Assembly (NCBI GenBank): GCA_963847085.1
Contig: CAWJYO010000004.1
Location: 1 to 64,000, forward strand
DNA from: Ilyomonas sp963847085
GTDB taxonomy: Bacteria; Bacteroidota; Bacteroidia; Chitinophagales; Chitinophagaceae
DNA length: 64,000 nt
Reading direction: 5' to 3'
Shown: positions 8,755 to 16,363 of the stretch, in pieces
Position numbering within the stretch: position 1 is the first letter of the stretch
How the letters are laid out: every line of letters starts with the position of its first letter
Notes under the pieces: model-generated
What the model saw: only the letters and a program-made list of their open reading frames with translations
The model's database searches: none
What the model was told of the DNA's origin: nothing
Translations under genes and position numbers: made by a program

Positions 8755-8946
8755 ATGAAACAAAATAAAACAATACAACCTGCAACGATTGCTGCCATAG
8801 CATTTGGCGCTGCTGCGCTAGGCGCTTTGGCAATGGGAGCATTGGCTATCGGTGCTTTAGCTATTGGTAAATTAGCCATCGGTAAGGCAGCTATTAAAGA
8901 ACTGAAAGTAGGCAAGCTTACAGTAGATGAAATAGTAAGGAAATAA
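8755..8946 (+). CDS. Small Ala/Gly/Ile pentad-repeat protein
   Basis: 63 residues. After a short start (MKQNKTIQPATIAAIAFGAA) comes a run of five-residue units: LGALA, MGALA, IGALA, IGKLA, IGKAA, then IKELK, VGKLT, VDEIV. A hydrophobic residue every five positions with Ala/Gly between recalls short proteins proposed to form a right-handed beta-helix like pentapeptide-repeat proteins; the core is also hydrophobic enough to sit at a membrane. It lies 188 bp after the SagB gene in the same direction. A part in the RiPP pathway (immunity, for instance) is possible but rests only on proximity. Confidence 0.65.
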   Translation: MKQNKTIQPATIAAIAFGAAALGALAMGALAIGALAIGKLAIGKAAIKELKVGKLTVDEIVRK

Positions 8947-9013
8947 TTTTCAGTAGAGCTATTTTTAAAGTATATGGTGTTATACTTTTAAAGAACGAGA
9001 ATCTAAAATCAAA

Positions 9014-10498
9014 CTATTGTTTTACTATTTTTAATAACCGCGTCTTCTCTCCATTGCTTATACGAAGTAAATACATTCCTGCTGGCGCACGATTTATTAA
9101 AATTGATTTTATACTGCTTCCTTGTTCAACATGACTTTGTTCAAATTCAATCTTTTTGCCTTGCATATCGTAAACGGCAATAGAAATATTTGCAGCTAAC
9201 AAGCTGTAAATATTTACCACCAATAGATCGTTTCTTATCGGGTTTGTAAATACAGAAGCAGTAAATAATGTCCTTTTATTCTCAACCGTGGCAATGGAAC
9301 TTAATTGAGCAGTGCCATTCTTGTCTGTGATTTGTAAGCGATAGTAAAGCTTTTGGGCACTTACAGCAGCAATGTTATCGTCATAATAATAATCGTTTAG
9401 GTTGTTGTTCTTTGCTAATGCTTGGCCAACCGTAACGAAATGCACACCATCATCGCTTCGCTGAACTGCAAAAGAAAGCGTGTTAATTTCATTGGTTGTT
9501 TGCCATGCCAGTTTTGCTAAATTGTTTTGACGATAGGCTGTGAAGTTGAGCAACTTCAAAGGCAAAATGCAGTCATGCAGTATTCTTACAAACACCACTT
9601 TTTTTTGATTTTGCCATCCGCTGTCTGTCCAGTATTGATAAACCGTTTCCGTAATAAAATTATCGCTGGCAGTATAATAAGGTGAGTTATGATAGGTAGC
9701 AGTTAATAGGAAGCGATTTTGCCATAAAGAATTAGAGTCAATGTATTTTTGAACCAATTCAGTACTAGAATTGCTTATTGAATCGTAACTGTAAAGATGC
9801 AAAGAATCCATCTGCCAGTTATTGTTTACCCAGCGTTGGACCGTATCGGTAGCTGGTGTTCCAGAAAGGACGCCTTTTGTCGGATAAGTAAATAACTGTC
9901 GGCTACTATTGATCCAATTATTAATTGTTGTATCCCAATGCTGGGTTATTTCATTTGTTTTTCTTTTAAGACTATCATAAGTATTGATTTCCTGATAATC
10001 ATTTCGCCAAGTTGCCAAGATAGCATCTTGATGAAGATGCATGGCTACAGTGGAAAAGTCACCGTTCATGTACGTGTATAAATCTTGACTTATTGGTTGC
10101 CAATCATTATCTACCCATTGTTCCTGTACCGTAGCAACAGGACCATATATATATCCATAGTAAGTGGTTCTGGATGTATTTATCCAAGCACCATCTTTCA
10201 TTACCTGTGTTACTTTAAATGATTTGCCAGTTCTAATGCCGGGACTATCGGAAGCGAAAGTATAAATGTAAGTATCTAACAGACTATCCTTCCACATAGT
10301 TCCCGTATAATTCCGATATAAGGTTGAATCATACAAATTACAAAGCCAATCGCCTAAATAAATGATATCACTGTTAACTTTAAACTGTTCATTCTGCCAT
10401 TGATAAGTGGTAGAAGTGTCTGGAACAGGATCAGAGTTCTGCGCCTGCAAAAACTGAATAGAAAACAAAAGAATAAGAAATGTAAAAATAAACTTCAT
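9014..10498 (-). CDS. Secreted protein with type IX secretion sorting domain
   Basis: About 494 residues from ATG 10498 (signal peptide MKFIFTFLILLFSIQFLQAQ); an ATG three codons upstream is less likely. The middle is a repetitive beta-rich region with many W and Y-T-Y segments (WVNNNWQMDS, WINSSRQLFTY). Residues around 330-400 contain LLNFTAYRQNNLAKLAWQTT and FAVQRSDDG, a common fibronectin-like spacer of Bacteroidota cargo proteins. The last 80 residues are a type A C-terminal sorting domain with VYDMQGKKI and PAGMYLLRISNG ending KLLKIVKQ-like. The protein should be exported by T9SS and anchored or released at the cell surface. No catalytic motif was recognised. Confidence 0.8.
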   Translation of the reverse strand: MKFIFTFLILLFSIQFLQAQNSDPVPDTSTTYQWQNEQFKVNSDIIYLGDWLCNLYDSTLYRNYTGTMWKDSLLDTYIYTFASDSPGIRTGKSFKVTQVMKDGAWINTSRTTYYGYIYGPVATVQEQWVDNDWQPISQDLYTYMNGDFSTVAMHLHQDAILATWRNDYQEINTYDSLKRKTNEITQHWDTTINNWINSSRQLFTYPTKGVLSGTPATDTVQRWVNNNWQMDSLHLYSYDSISNSSTELVQKYIDSNSLWQNRFLLTATYHNSPYYTASDNFITETVYQYWTDSGWQNQKKVVFVRILHDCILPLKLLNFTAYRQNNLAKLAWQTTNEINTLSFAVQRSDDGVHFVTVGQALAKNNNLNDYYYDDNIAAVSAQKLYYRLQITDKNGTAQLSSIATVENKRTLFTASVFTNPIRNDLLVVNIYSLLAANISIAVYDMQGKKIEFEQSHVEQGSSIKSILINRAPAGMYLLRISNGEKTRLLKIVKQ

Positions 10499-10623
10499 AG
10501 CAGTCAATATTGGTAGAGCTTAAATATAAATGGTTTACTTCAATACTCGTTTCCTTTTTACTGTTCTTTTGTAGGAAATGATGCTAAAATCTAAAAGTAA
10601 ATATCCATCAATGCCGTTTGATT

Positions 10624-11637
10624 TTAAAATAATTCAATTCCCAAACCCGGTTTACCACTTATTGTTACATTTCCAAAATCGTAGTTCAAGCCGGTAGCAA
10701 TGTCTTCGCTTAATAATAAAGGTCCATCCATATCCACATAATCAATTTGCGGCAGCAAATGCGCAATAGCTGCCGAGCCGACGGTGCATTCATTCATGCT
10801 GCCTACCATCACACTTAAATTTAGTTCTCTTGCTCTTTTTATCATTCGCAAAGCAGGTGTTAAACCGCTGCATTTGGTAAGCTTGATGTTGATACCGTGA
10901 AAGTGGCCTGCGCATTTGTCAACGTCTTTTTCAAACACGCAACTCTCATCTGCAATCAGTGGCAAAAGAGATTGTTCATACAATACTTTCATATCATCAA
11001 AGGCATCTTTTGCCAGGGGCTGCTCAATCAATTCAACGCCTAATTCTTTTAATGCCGGAATTTTTTGTATTGCTTCTTCCAACGTCCAGCTAGCATTGGC
11101 ATCTGCACGAAACGGAGCATTGGTATGTTGGCGAAGTGCCGTTACAATATCAATGTCATCGGGCTGCCCCAGCTTGATTTTATAAATGGGTGAAGGATGG
11201 CTTTCCATTTTTTCAACCATCTTTTCAATTGTATCCAAGCCAATGGTATAATCGGTTGGCGGCGTGGCCTTCCATTCGGTATTCCAAAGTTTGTACAACG
11301 GTTGCTTTTTCATTTTACCCATTAAATCCCAACATGCAATGTCGAGCGCGCAAACCAAAAAAGGATTGTTAGGAATCAAGTGATGCAAGTAATGCCAATA
11401 GCGTTCAGGCTCGGTTAAAGCAAACTTTTCAATCATCTTTTTGTTTCGCCCTAAATCTTCAATCATTTGCTCAACCGTAATGTTGTAATACGTTATAGCA
11501 GGCGCTTCGCCAAAGCCAGTAAAGTTTCCGAGCGATAGGGAAACAATCAGGGATGGCTGATGCGTTTTGGTGCGACCGCCAGAGATTGTAAACGGATACT
11601 GAAATGGAAGTGAAATCGCTTTATAATCTACTTTCAT
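10624..11637 (-). CDS. Dipeptide epimerase (L-Ala-D/L-Glu epimerase-like)
   Basis: 337 residues of the enolase superfamily, muconate-lactonizing subgroup. The N-terminal capping domain has PFTISGGRTKTHQPSLIV and GEAPAITYYN. The barrel has IYKIKLG (KxK-type base), RADANASW (first metal Asp), LIEQPL (metal Glu), LIADESC (metal Asp) and GINIKLTK (second Lys), then VGSMNECTVG. This set and spacing fits L-Ala-D/L-Glu epimerases, which recycle murein peptide. anmK lies about 1 kb away on the other strand, and a DMT-type exporter follows directly upstream, which supports a cell-wall recycling context. Confidence 0.85.
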   Translation of the reverse strand: MKVDYKAISLPFQYPFTISGGRTKTHQPSLIVSLSLGNFTGFGEAPAITYYNITVEQMIEDLGRNKKMIEKFALTEPERYWHYLHHLIPNNPFLVCALDIACWDLMGKMKKQPLYKLWNTEWKATPPTDYTIGLDTIEKMVEKMESHPSPIYKIKLGQPDDIDIVTALRQHTNAPFRADANASWTLEEAIQKIPALKELGVELIEQPLAKDAFDDMKVLYEQSLLPLIADESCVFEKDVDKCAGHFHGINIKLTKCSGLTPALRMIKRARELNLSVMVGSMNECTVGSAAIAHLLPQIDYVDMDGPLLLSEDIATGLNYDFGNVTISGKPGLGIELF

Positions 11638-11666
11638 AATAATGTGTTTTTAAATGGAAGAATGTG

Positions 11667-12567
11667 CTACATCTCATACGGTACAAGGGTTTCAGCCTTC
11701 CGATGGCTTCTTACTGTATTGATCAACTGAATGCAAACAGCGGCAATAATTAAACCTAAACCAATATAAAAAGTAGAACCGAAATCTTTGTTTTCATGGT
11801 AAATTAGAAATGCGAGCACAATGCCATAAACCGGTTCCATTGTGGTGGTTAAATTCATGGTGAAAGCGCTTACTTTTTTCAACGCATCTAAGTACAAACC
11901 AAACGTAAAAACAGTGCAAACCCAACATAAAATCAACAGCCATAACCAGTCTTGTTTGGATGGTAATAATGAAGGCGCTGGAAACAAATAATTGTACAGG
12001 GGCATTAAAAGGGAAAGAAAAAGAAAAGCGCCTGTAAGCTGGTAGCGCGTCATGGTTTGCGGCTCATAGCCTTCCACTACAGCTTTTGTTTAAAATAGAA
12101 ACAATGACGATAAAAACAGCCGCTGCCAAACCAATGTAAATGCCGGTTGAAAATGCAAGATTGGAGAGATAAATTAAGGCAATACCGCACAATGCCATCA
12201 ATCCCAGCACCACTTCAAAAGCATTGATGCGACGCTTAAAAAAAAGAGGCTCGAGCAGTGACGTAAACAAGCCCGTGGTTGACATGCACGTGAGTGCCAC
12301 AGATACATTGGCATACTTAATACTGCCGTAAAAACAAAGCCAGTGCAATGCCAGCACGCCGCCAATGGCTCCGATTTTTACAATCTCCTTTTTAGGAACC
12401 TCCTGCTTCGATTTTGTGAACAAAAACAAACCCCAGACCGTTGCCACCGTTATCAGCAAACGCCACCACACCAGCAAGCCTTCGTTGAGTGTAATCACTC
12501 TTCCCAACACACCCGTAAATCCCCATAAAAAAATGGCGAGGTTCAATTTCAGCAAGGCAGATTTCAT
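11667..12567 (-). pseudogene. EamA/DMT-family transporter, one-base frameshift
   Basis: Two frames together make one roughly 300-residue, ten-helix EamA protein. The first, from ATG 12567, starts MKSALLKLNLAIFLWGFTGVLGR and ends IVSILNKSCSGRL. The second continues VVEGYEPQTMTRYQLTGAFLFLSLLMPLYN and ends at 11667. On the coding strand the break is in AACAAAAGCTGTA (plus-strand T run at 12084-12087). Dropping one A gives NKAVVEGYEP, a smooth join. The family exports or imports metabolites of many kinds. Its place next to the dipeptide epimerase suggests peptide or amino-acid transport, but that is only context. Confidence 0.75.
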
Positions 12568-12584
12568 GCGCCAAAGTAAAAGGA

Positions 12585-12623
12585 GATTTATGATTTATGA
12601 TTTTTGATTTGTGAATAATGATT
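12585..12623. repeat. GATTTATGATTT-type low-complexity repeat
   Basis: A run of GATTTATGATTTATGATTTT followed by GATTTGTGAATAATGATT lies between the EamA pseudogene and anmK. Related strings occur at 30175-30200, 30305-30410, 49961-49990 and 53581-53600, always between genes. Function unknown. Confidence 0.6.
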
Positions 12624-12650
12624 GCTTTGTTTTGCAATAAATAATGGTTT

Positions 12651-13751
12651 ATGATATATCGTGCAATTGGTGTAATGAGTGGCTCTTCGCTGGATGGATT
12701 GGATATTGCGTTTGTTTCATTTGAAGAAAATCGTGGCGAATGGAATTATAAAATTATTGCAGCAAACACTTATCAGTATAGTGAAGCCTGGCAACGTAGA
12801 TTGAAACAGGCAAGCAACTTGTCAGCGTATGATTATCTGCAATTGCATAGCGAATACGGAAAGTTGATCGGAGAGCAAATCAACGCATTTATAAATGAAC
12901 ACAATTTGCATCACCAGGTGCAGTTAATTGCTTCGCATGGACATACCGTTTTTCACGCACCAGAAAATGGCTTCACTGCGCAGATTGGCTCTGGTGCTGC
13001 GATTGCTGCTGTTACCGGCATAAATGCAGTGAGCGATTTGCGTGCGATGGATGTGGCTTTGGGCGGCCAGGGTGCACCTATTGTACCGATGGGCGAGAAG
13101 CTGTTGTTTGGCGATTACGATGTGTTGTTGAACATAGGTGGCATTGCCAACTTAACTTGTAAGCAAGGTGATGAATACATTGCATTTGATGTGTGCCCTG
13201 CTAATAAAGTTTTGAATTTATTAGCAAACAAAGAAGCTAAAGCATATGATAAAGATGGCGCTATGGCCGCAACAGGGGAAGTGCACGAAACTTTATTAAA
13301 TACACTGAATAATTTGGATTATTATTCATTGCCCTTTCCAAAATCACTCGACAACAGTTTTGGCATCCAAACCGTTTTTCCCATCATCGAAAGTTATGAA
13401 TCGCTTTCTACTTCTGATTCATTGCGAACCTACGTTGCACACATTTCATTTCAAGTAAAATCATCACTTCAATCATTAGGTAATCATTTCACAATTAATG
13501 ATAAACAATTACTAGTAACCGGCGGTGGCGCATTGAATCTATTCTTACTTAATACCCTTCAGAAAGCCTTACTACCATTAGGTTTCAGCCTTGTTCTGCC
13601 TGAAGCCGAAGTTGTGAATTTCAAAGAAGCTTTGATCATGGCTTTGTTAGGTTTGCTGCGCTGGCGCGAAGAAAATACAACATTGCAAAGCGTTACCGGC
13701 GCAAGCCGGGGCAGTATTGGCGGTGCCGTGTGGATAGGGCAGGAAGCTTAA
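12651..13751 (+). CDS. anmK: Anhydro-N-acetylmuramic acid kinase
   Basis: 366 residues, full length for AnmK. The N-terminal ATP-binding loop is GVMSGSSLDGLDIAF. Further family blocks are LIASHGHTVFHAPE, GAPIVPMGEKLLF, LLNIGGIANLT, FDVCPANKVLNLLAN, YDKDGAMAATG, LVTGGGALNLFL and EAEVVNFKEALIMALLGLLR. The enzyme hydrolyses the 1,6-anhydro ring and phosphorylates anhMurNAc to MurNAc-6-phosphate in the cytoplasm, as part of murein recycling. It is divergent from the transporter and dipeptide epimerase genes, and is intact. Confidence 0.95.
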   Translation: MIYRAIGVMSGSSLDGLDIAFVSFEENRGEWNYKIIAANTYQYSEAWQRRLKQASNLSAYDYLQLHSEYGKLIGEQINAFINEHNLHHQVQLIASHGHTVFHAPENGFTAQIGSGAAIAAVTGINAVSDLRAMDVALGGQGAPIVPMGEKLLFGDYDVLLNIGGIANLTCKQGDEYIAFDVCPANKVLNLLANKEAKAYDKDGAMAATGEVHETLLNTLNNLDYYSLPFPKSLDNSFGIQTVFPIIESYESLSTSDSLRTYVAHISFQVKSSLQSLGNHFTINDKQLLVTGGGALNLFLLNTLQKALLPLGFSLVLPEAEVVNFKEALIMALLGLLRWREENTTLQSVTGASRGSIGGAVWIGQEA

Positions 13752-13845
13752 ACCATTTTACTTTCTGCAAGTCTTTGTAAATTAATTTATCTGCCGTTTT
13801 AAAATACCACTATATAACTTTTATATTGCAAATTCAATAACGATT

Positions 13846-14262
13846 ATGCTTAAACAGTTCGCTTTTGCCGCTTGCCTTTTTTCTTTGCTTTCATGTAGTA
13901 ACAATGCAATGAGTGAAAAAGATGAAATAGCATATAATAAGCAAAGACAAAGTTTGTTGAATGAAGAGAAAACAAAGCCACTTTCTTTTTTAAAAGTGTA
14001 TGCCAGCGATAAAAAAAATATATGGGGTAGCACAGTGGTAAAAGGCACAATATCCAACGCTGCAACCGTGTGTAGTTATCAGGACATACGTTTGAAGCTA
14101 TTGAGTTTTGATAAAACCGGAAAGGAGTTGGAAGAACATGAAGATGTAATTGACGGCCCTGTGAAACCCAACAACAGTAAGGATTTTAAATTGCGTTATC
14201 ATTTGCCGAAAAGCACCGACAGCGTTTCGGTTAGTGTAATGAGTGCTTCTATATCTGAGTAG
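13846..14262 (+). CDS. Small lipoprotein with beta-sandwich-like domain
   Basis: 138 residues. The signal peptide ends in the lipobox LLSCS (Cys17), giving a lipoprotein. The rest has a short charged helix (EKDEIAYNKQRQSLLNEE) and a strand-rich region (GTISNAATVCSYQDIRLKLLSFDKTGKELEE) like the FxLYD/intracellular-type small beta-sandwich found in many exported proteins. The predicted role is a periplasmic or outer-membrane attached protein of unknown function. It precedes the kdp regulator by 34 bp and may share its transcript. It ends in TAG, one sign that TAG is a genuine stop here. Confidence 0.7.
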   Translation: MLKQFAFAACLFSLLSCSNNAMSEKDEIAYNKQRQSLLNEEKTKPLSFLKVYASDKKNIWGSTVVKGTISNAATVCSYQDIRLKLLSFDKTGKELEEHEDVIDGPVKPNNSKDFKLRYHLPKSTDSVSVSVMSASISE

Positions 14263-14296
14263 TTTTTAATGATAATATCAAAGTTTATTTGCTTCA

Positions 14297-15631
14297 ATGA
14301 ATCGCATATTATTGATAGATGATGAAGAAAAATTGAGAAGTTTGTTGGCACGCATCATCAGCCTCGAAGGCTTCTCTGTTGTTGAATCCGGCAACCTGAA
14401 AATGGCTCAAAAAATCATAGAAAAAGAAGAGCCGGATGTTGTGTTATGCGATGTCAAGTTACCTGATGGAAATGGTGTTGATTTCATTGCCGCAGTCAAA
14501 CCAAAATATCCTCTTATCGAAATCATTTTGCTTACCGCTTATGGCAATATTTCAGATGGCGTGCAAGCTATGAAGAACGGTGCTTTTGATTACATTACAA
14601 AAGGCGATGATAACGATAAAGTAATACCTCTTTTACACAGAGCGATAGAAAAAGTTACGCTGCAAAAAAGGTTACTTTCTTTGCAAAAACAAACCGGCAA
14701 TTATTATAGCTTCGATAGCATTACGGGTACTTCCAAAGCCATTGTTATGGCAAAAGAACTGGCTAAAAAAGTAGCGCCTACCGATGCCACCGTTTTGCTT
14801 ACAGGTGAAACGGGAACGGGCAAAGAAGTGTTTGCCCAGGCTGTACACAATGGCAGCAAACGCGCCGATAAAATGTTTCTTGCCATCAATTGCAATGCGT
14901 TTTCAAAAGAACTATTGGAAAGCGAAATTTTTGGTCATAAAGCCGGCGCTTTTACCGGCGCCATAAAAGATAAAAAAGGATTGATTGAAGAAGCGCACGA
15001 GGGCACTTTGTTTTTGGATGAAATTGGTGAAATGCCAATGGATTTGCAAAGCAAATTGTTGCGTGTGTTAGAAACTTCAGAATTCATAAAAGTGGGCGAT
15101 ACAAAACCAACAAAAGTAAACGTGCGTTTTATTGCTGCTACGAATCGCAACCTGAAAAGCGAAGTAGAAAAAGGAATGTTTCGCGAAGATTTATTTTACA
15201 GGTTGAATGTATTTGCCATCGAGCTTCCTCCTCTGCGCGAACGTAAAAGCGATATTCTTTTGCTGGCTGATATCTTTCTAAAATGGTTCTCTGAAAAAGT
15301 AAATAAAAATATAAACGGATTAAGTGAGGAAGCAAAATCGGCTTTGAAAAATTATATCTGGAAAGGCAATATCCGGGAACTAAGAAATATGATGGAGCGT
15401 GCCGTGATTTTAGAAGATGGAGATACGATTGATATTGATGATTTGCCGTTTGAGTTGCGTTTTGTTTCTTCAGAAGATATCAGTTCTTATGATTTATCTC
15501 TTGTTGAAAAACAGCATATTCAAAAAGTATTGCAACATACCAGTGGTAATAAAACAGAAACTGCCCGCTTATTAAACATTGGCTTAACCACTTTGTATAG
15601 AAAGATGGAAGAATACGGATTGCCGAAATAA
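14297..15631 (+). CDS. NtrC-family sigma-54-dependent response regulator
   Basis: 444 residues. The receiver domain is at 1-120 with acidic pocket IDDEEK and phospho-acceptor Asp52 in LCDVKLPDGNG. An AAA+ sigma-54 activation domain follows: Walker A GETGTGKE, the GAFTGA loop (HKAGAFTGAIK), Walker B FLDEIGEMP, and RFIAATNRNL. The C-terminal Fis-type helix-turn-helix is GNKTETARLLNIGLTTLYRKMEEYG. It sits just upstream of kdpFABC and on the same strand as the KdpD-like sensor and kinase. It probably takes the place of the OmpR-type KdpE of enterobacteria and would require a sigma-54 promoter for kdp. No clear -24/-12 box was found by eye. Confidence 0.9.
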   Translation: MNRILLIDDEEKLRSLLARIISLEGFSVVESGNLKMAQKIIEKEEPDVVLCDVKLPDGNGVDFIAAVKPKYPLIEIILLTAYGNISDGVQAMKNGAFDYITKGDDNDKVIPLLHRAIEKVTLQKRLLSLQKQTGNYYSFDSITGTSKAIVMAKELAKKVAPTDATVLLTGETGTGKEVFAQAVHNGSKRADKMFLAINCNAFSKELLESEIFGHKAGAFTGAIKDKKGLIEEAHEGTLFLDEIGEMPMDLQSKLLRVLETSEFIKVGDTKPTKVNVRFIAATNRNLKSEVEKGMFREDLFYRLNVFAIELPPLRERKSDILLLADIFLKWFSEKVNKNINGLSEEAKSALKNYIWKGNIRELRNMMERAVILEDGDTIDIDDLPFELRFVSSEDISSYDLSLVEKQHIQKVLQHTSGNKTETARLLNIGLTTLYRKMEEYGLPK

Positions 15632-15657
15632 TACAAACTCTGTCATTTTGAAAATAT

Positions 15658-15690
15658 ACCCTTTCATTTTGAAAGGGTTTTTTGTTTTTA
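15658..15690 (+). terminator. Terminator between regulator and kdp genes
   Basis: ACCCTTTCA at 15658-15666 pairs with TGAAAGGGT at 15670-15678, followed by a run of T. It would separate the regulator transcript from the kdp transcript, so kdp probably has its own promoter in 15690-15810. Confidence 0.7.
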
Positions 15691-15810
15691 CATTATAACC
15701 ATTTCTAAAATAGTTCTTGCAACTTATTGATTACTATATGCTTATAATATAAGTTTTAAAAGAGCATCGCTAAGGAATGGCTTTTGGCACTTACAGGAAA
15801 AATATGTTTT

Positions 15811-15933
15811 ATGAAATCGGTTATAAAGTTGGCAAAGAAAAAAATGAATCCGGTTAGCCTGAAGTCTTTGTTATTCATTACTCTTTCCTGGTTTTTGTTT
15901 TTTGTAATCATCTCTTTCATTTTACGGTACTAA
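15811..15933 (+). CDS. Small single-span membrane ORF 1 upstream of kdp
   Basis: 40 codons starting ATG 15811. A basic start (MKSVIKLAKKKMNPVSLK) precedes one hydrophobic segment (LLFITLSWFLFFVIISFI) and ends RY. Positive-inside charge and one transmembrane helix suggest a small inner-membrane protein. It is one of three such ORFs between the regulator and kdpF, all on the same strand; that repetition is the main support. No family is recognised. Confidence 0.4.
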   Translation: MKSVIKLAKKKMNPVSLKSLLFITLSWFLFFVIISFILRY

Positions 15934-15996
15934 TTGATAAGGTAAAGCTTTATACAATGGTGTATGTCATCCTTTGTCTATCATAATTTGTAAGTC

Positions 15997-16119
15997 ATGC
16001 GGTTGTACAGAAATAAAGCAAAGTTCATTGCGGTGCTTATTGCAGTATGGCTATTCGCAATCTCAATGGCGTATGCAACCATTGTAAAGTTTATTTTCTT
16101 TTTTAATTCACACAGATAA
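15997..16119 (+). CDS. Small single-span membrane ORF 2 upstream of kdp
   Basis: 40 codons from ATG 15997: basic start MRLYRNKAKF, hydrophobic span IAVLIAVWLFAISMAYATIV, and end KFIFFFNSHR. The layout (basic N terminus, one helix) matches ORF 1. It could be a small subunit or regulator of the potassium pump, but there is no homology evidence here. Confidence 0.4.
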   Translation: MRLYRNKAKFIAVLIAVWLFAISMAYATIVKFIFFFNSHR

Positions 16120-16178
16120 ACCAAAAGTATGTACCTGTTTACATTATTAAAACACTACCATTTACATTTTAAAACTTA

Positions 16179-16268
16179 ATGCTTATGCTTACTATCGTAT
16201 TAATTATGGCAGGCTTATCAGGCTTTGCTTTATTCTTTAAATCCATCAAATGGTTCGATAAAATTTAA
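16179..16268 (+). CDS. Small membrane ORF 3 directly before kdpF
   Basis: 29 codons from ATG 16179: hydrophobic span MLMLTIVLIMAGLSGFALFF and end KSIKWFDKI. Its stop is only 4 bp before the kdpF start, so the two would be translated from one message. This tight spacing, with the single span and the charged C-terminal tail, makes it the best supported of the three small ORFs. Confidence 0.55.
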   Translation: MLMLTIVLIMAGLSGFALFFKSIKWFDKI

Positions 16269-16272
16269 TGAC

Positions 16273-16350
16273 ATGATCTATTTGTTTATTATCTCCATTT
16301 TGGTTTTCCTCTATATCTGTTATGTGTTGGTAAAACCAGAAAAATTTTAA
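16273..16350 (+). CDS. kdpF: KdpF, small stabilising subunit of the Kdp ATPase
   Basis: 25 residues. One membrane span (IYLFIISILVFLYICYVL) is followed by the characteristic VKPEKF end, close to the LL-RPE-F end of known KdpF proteins. It lies 13 bp before kdpA, as in classical kdpFABC. The peptide stabilises the complex in the membrane. Confidence 0.85.
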   Translation: MIYLFIISILVFLYICYVLVKPEKF

Positions 16351-16363
16351 GACTTTTTACAAA

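Noticed and set aside
15770..15800. Sigma-54 promoter at TTGGCACTTACAGGA before the kdp small ORFs
   Set aside because: A good -24 element is present but the expected TTGC at -12 is missing; I cannot support it.
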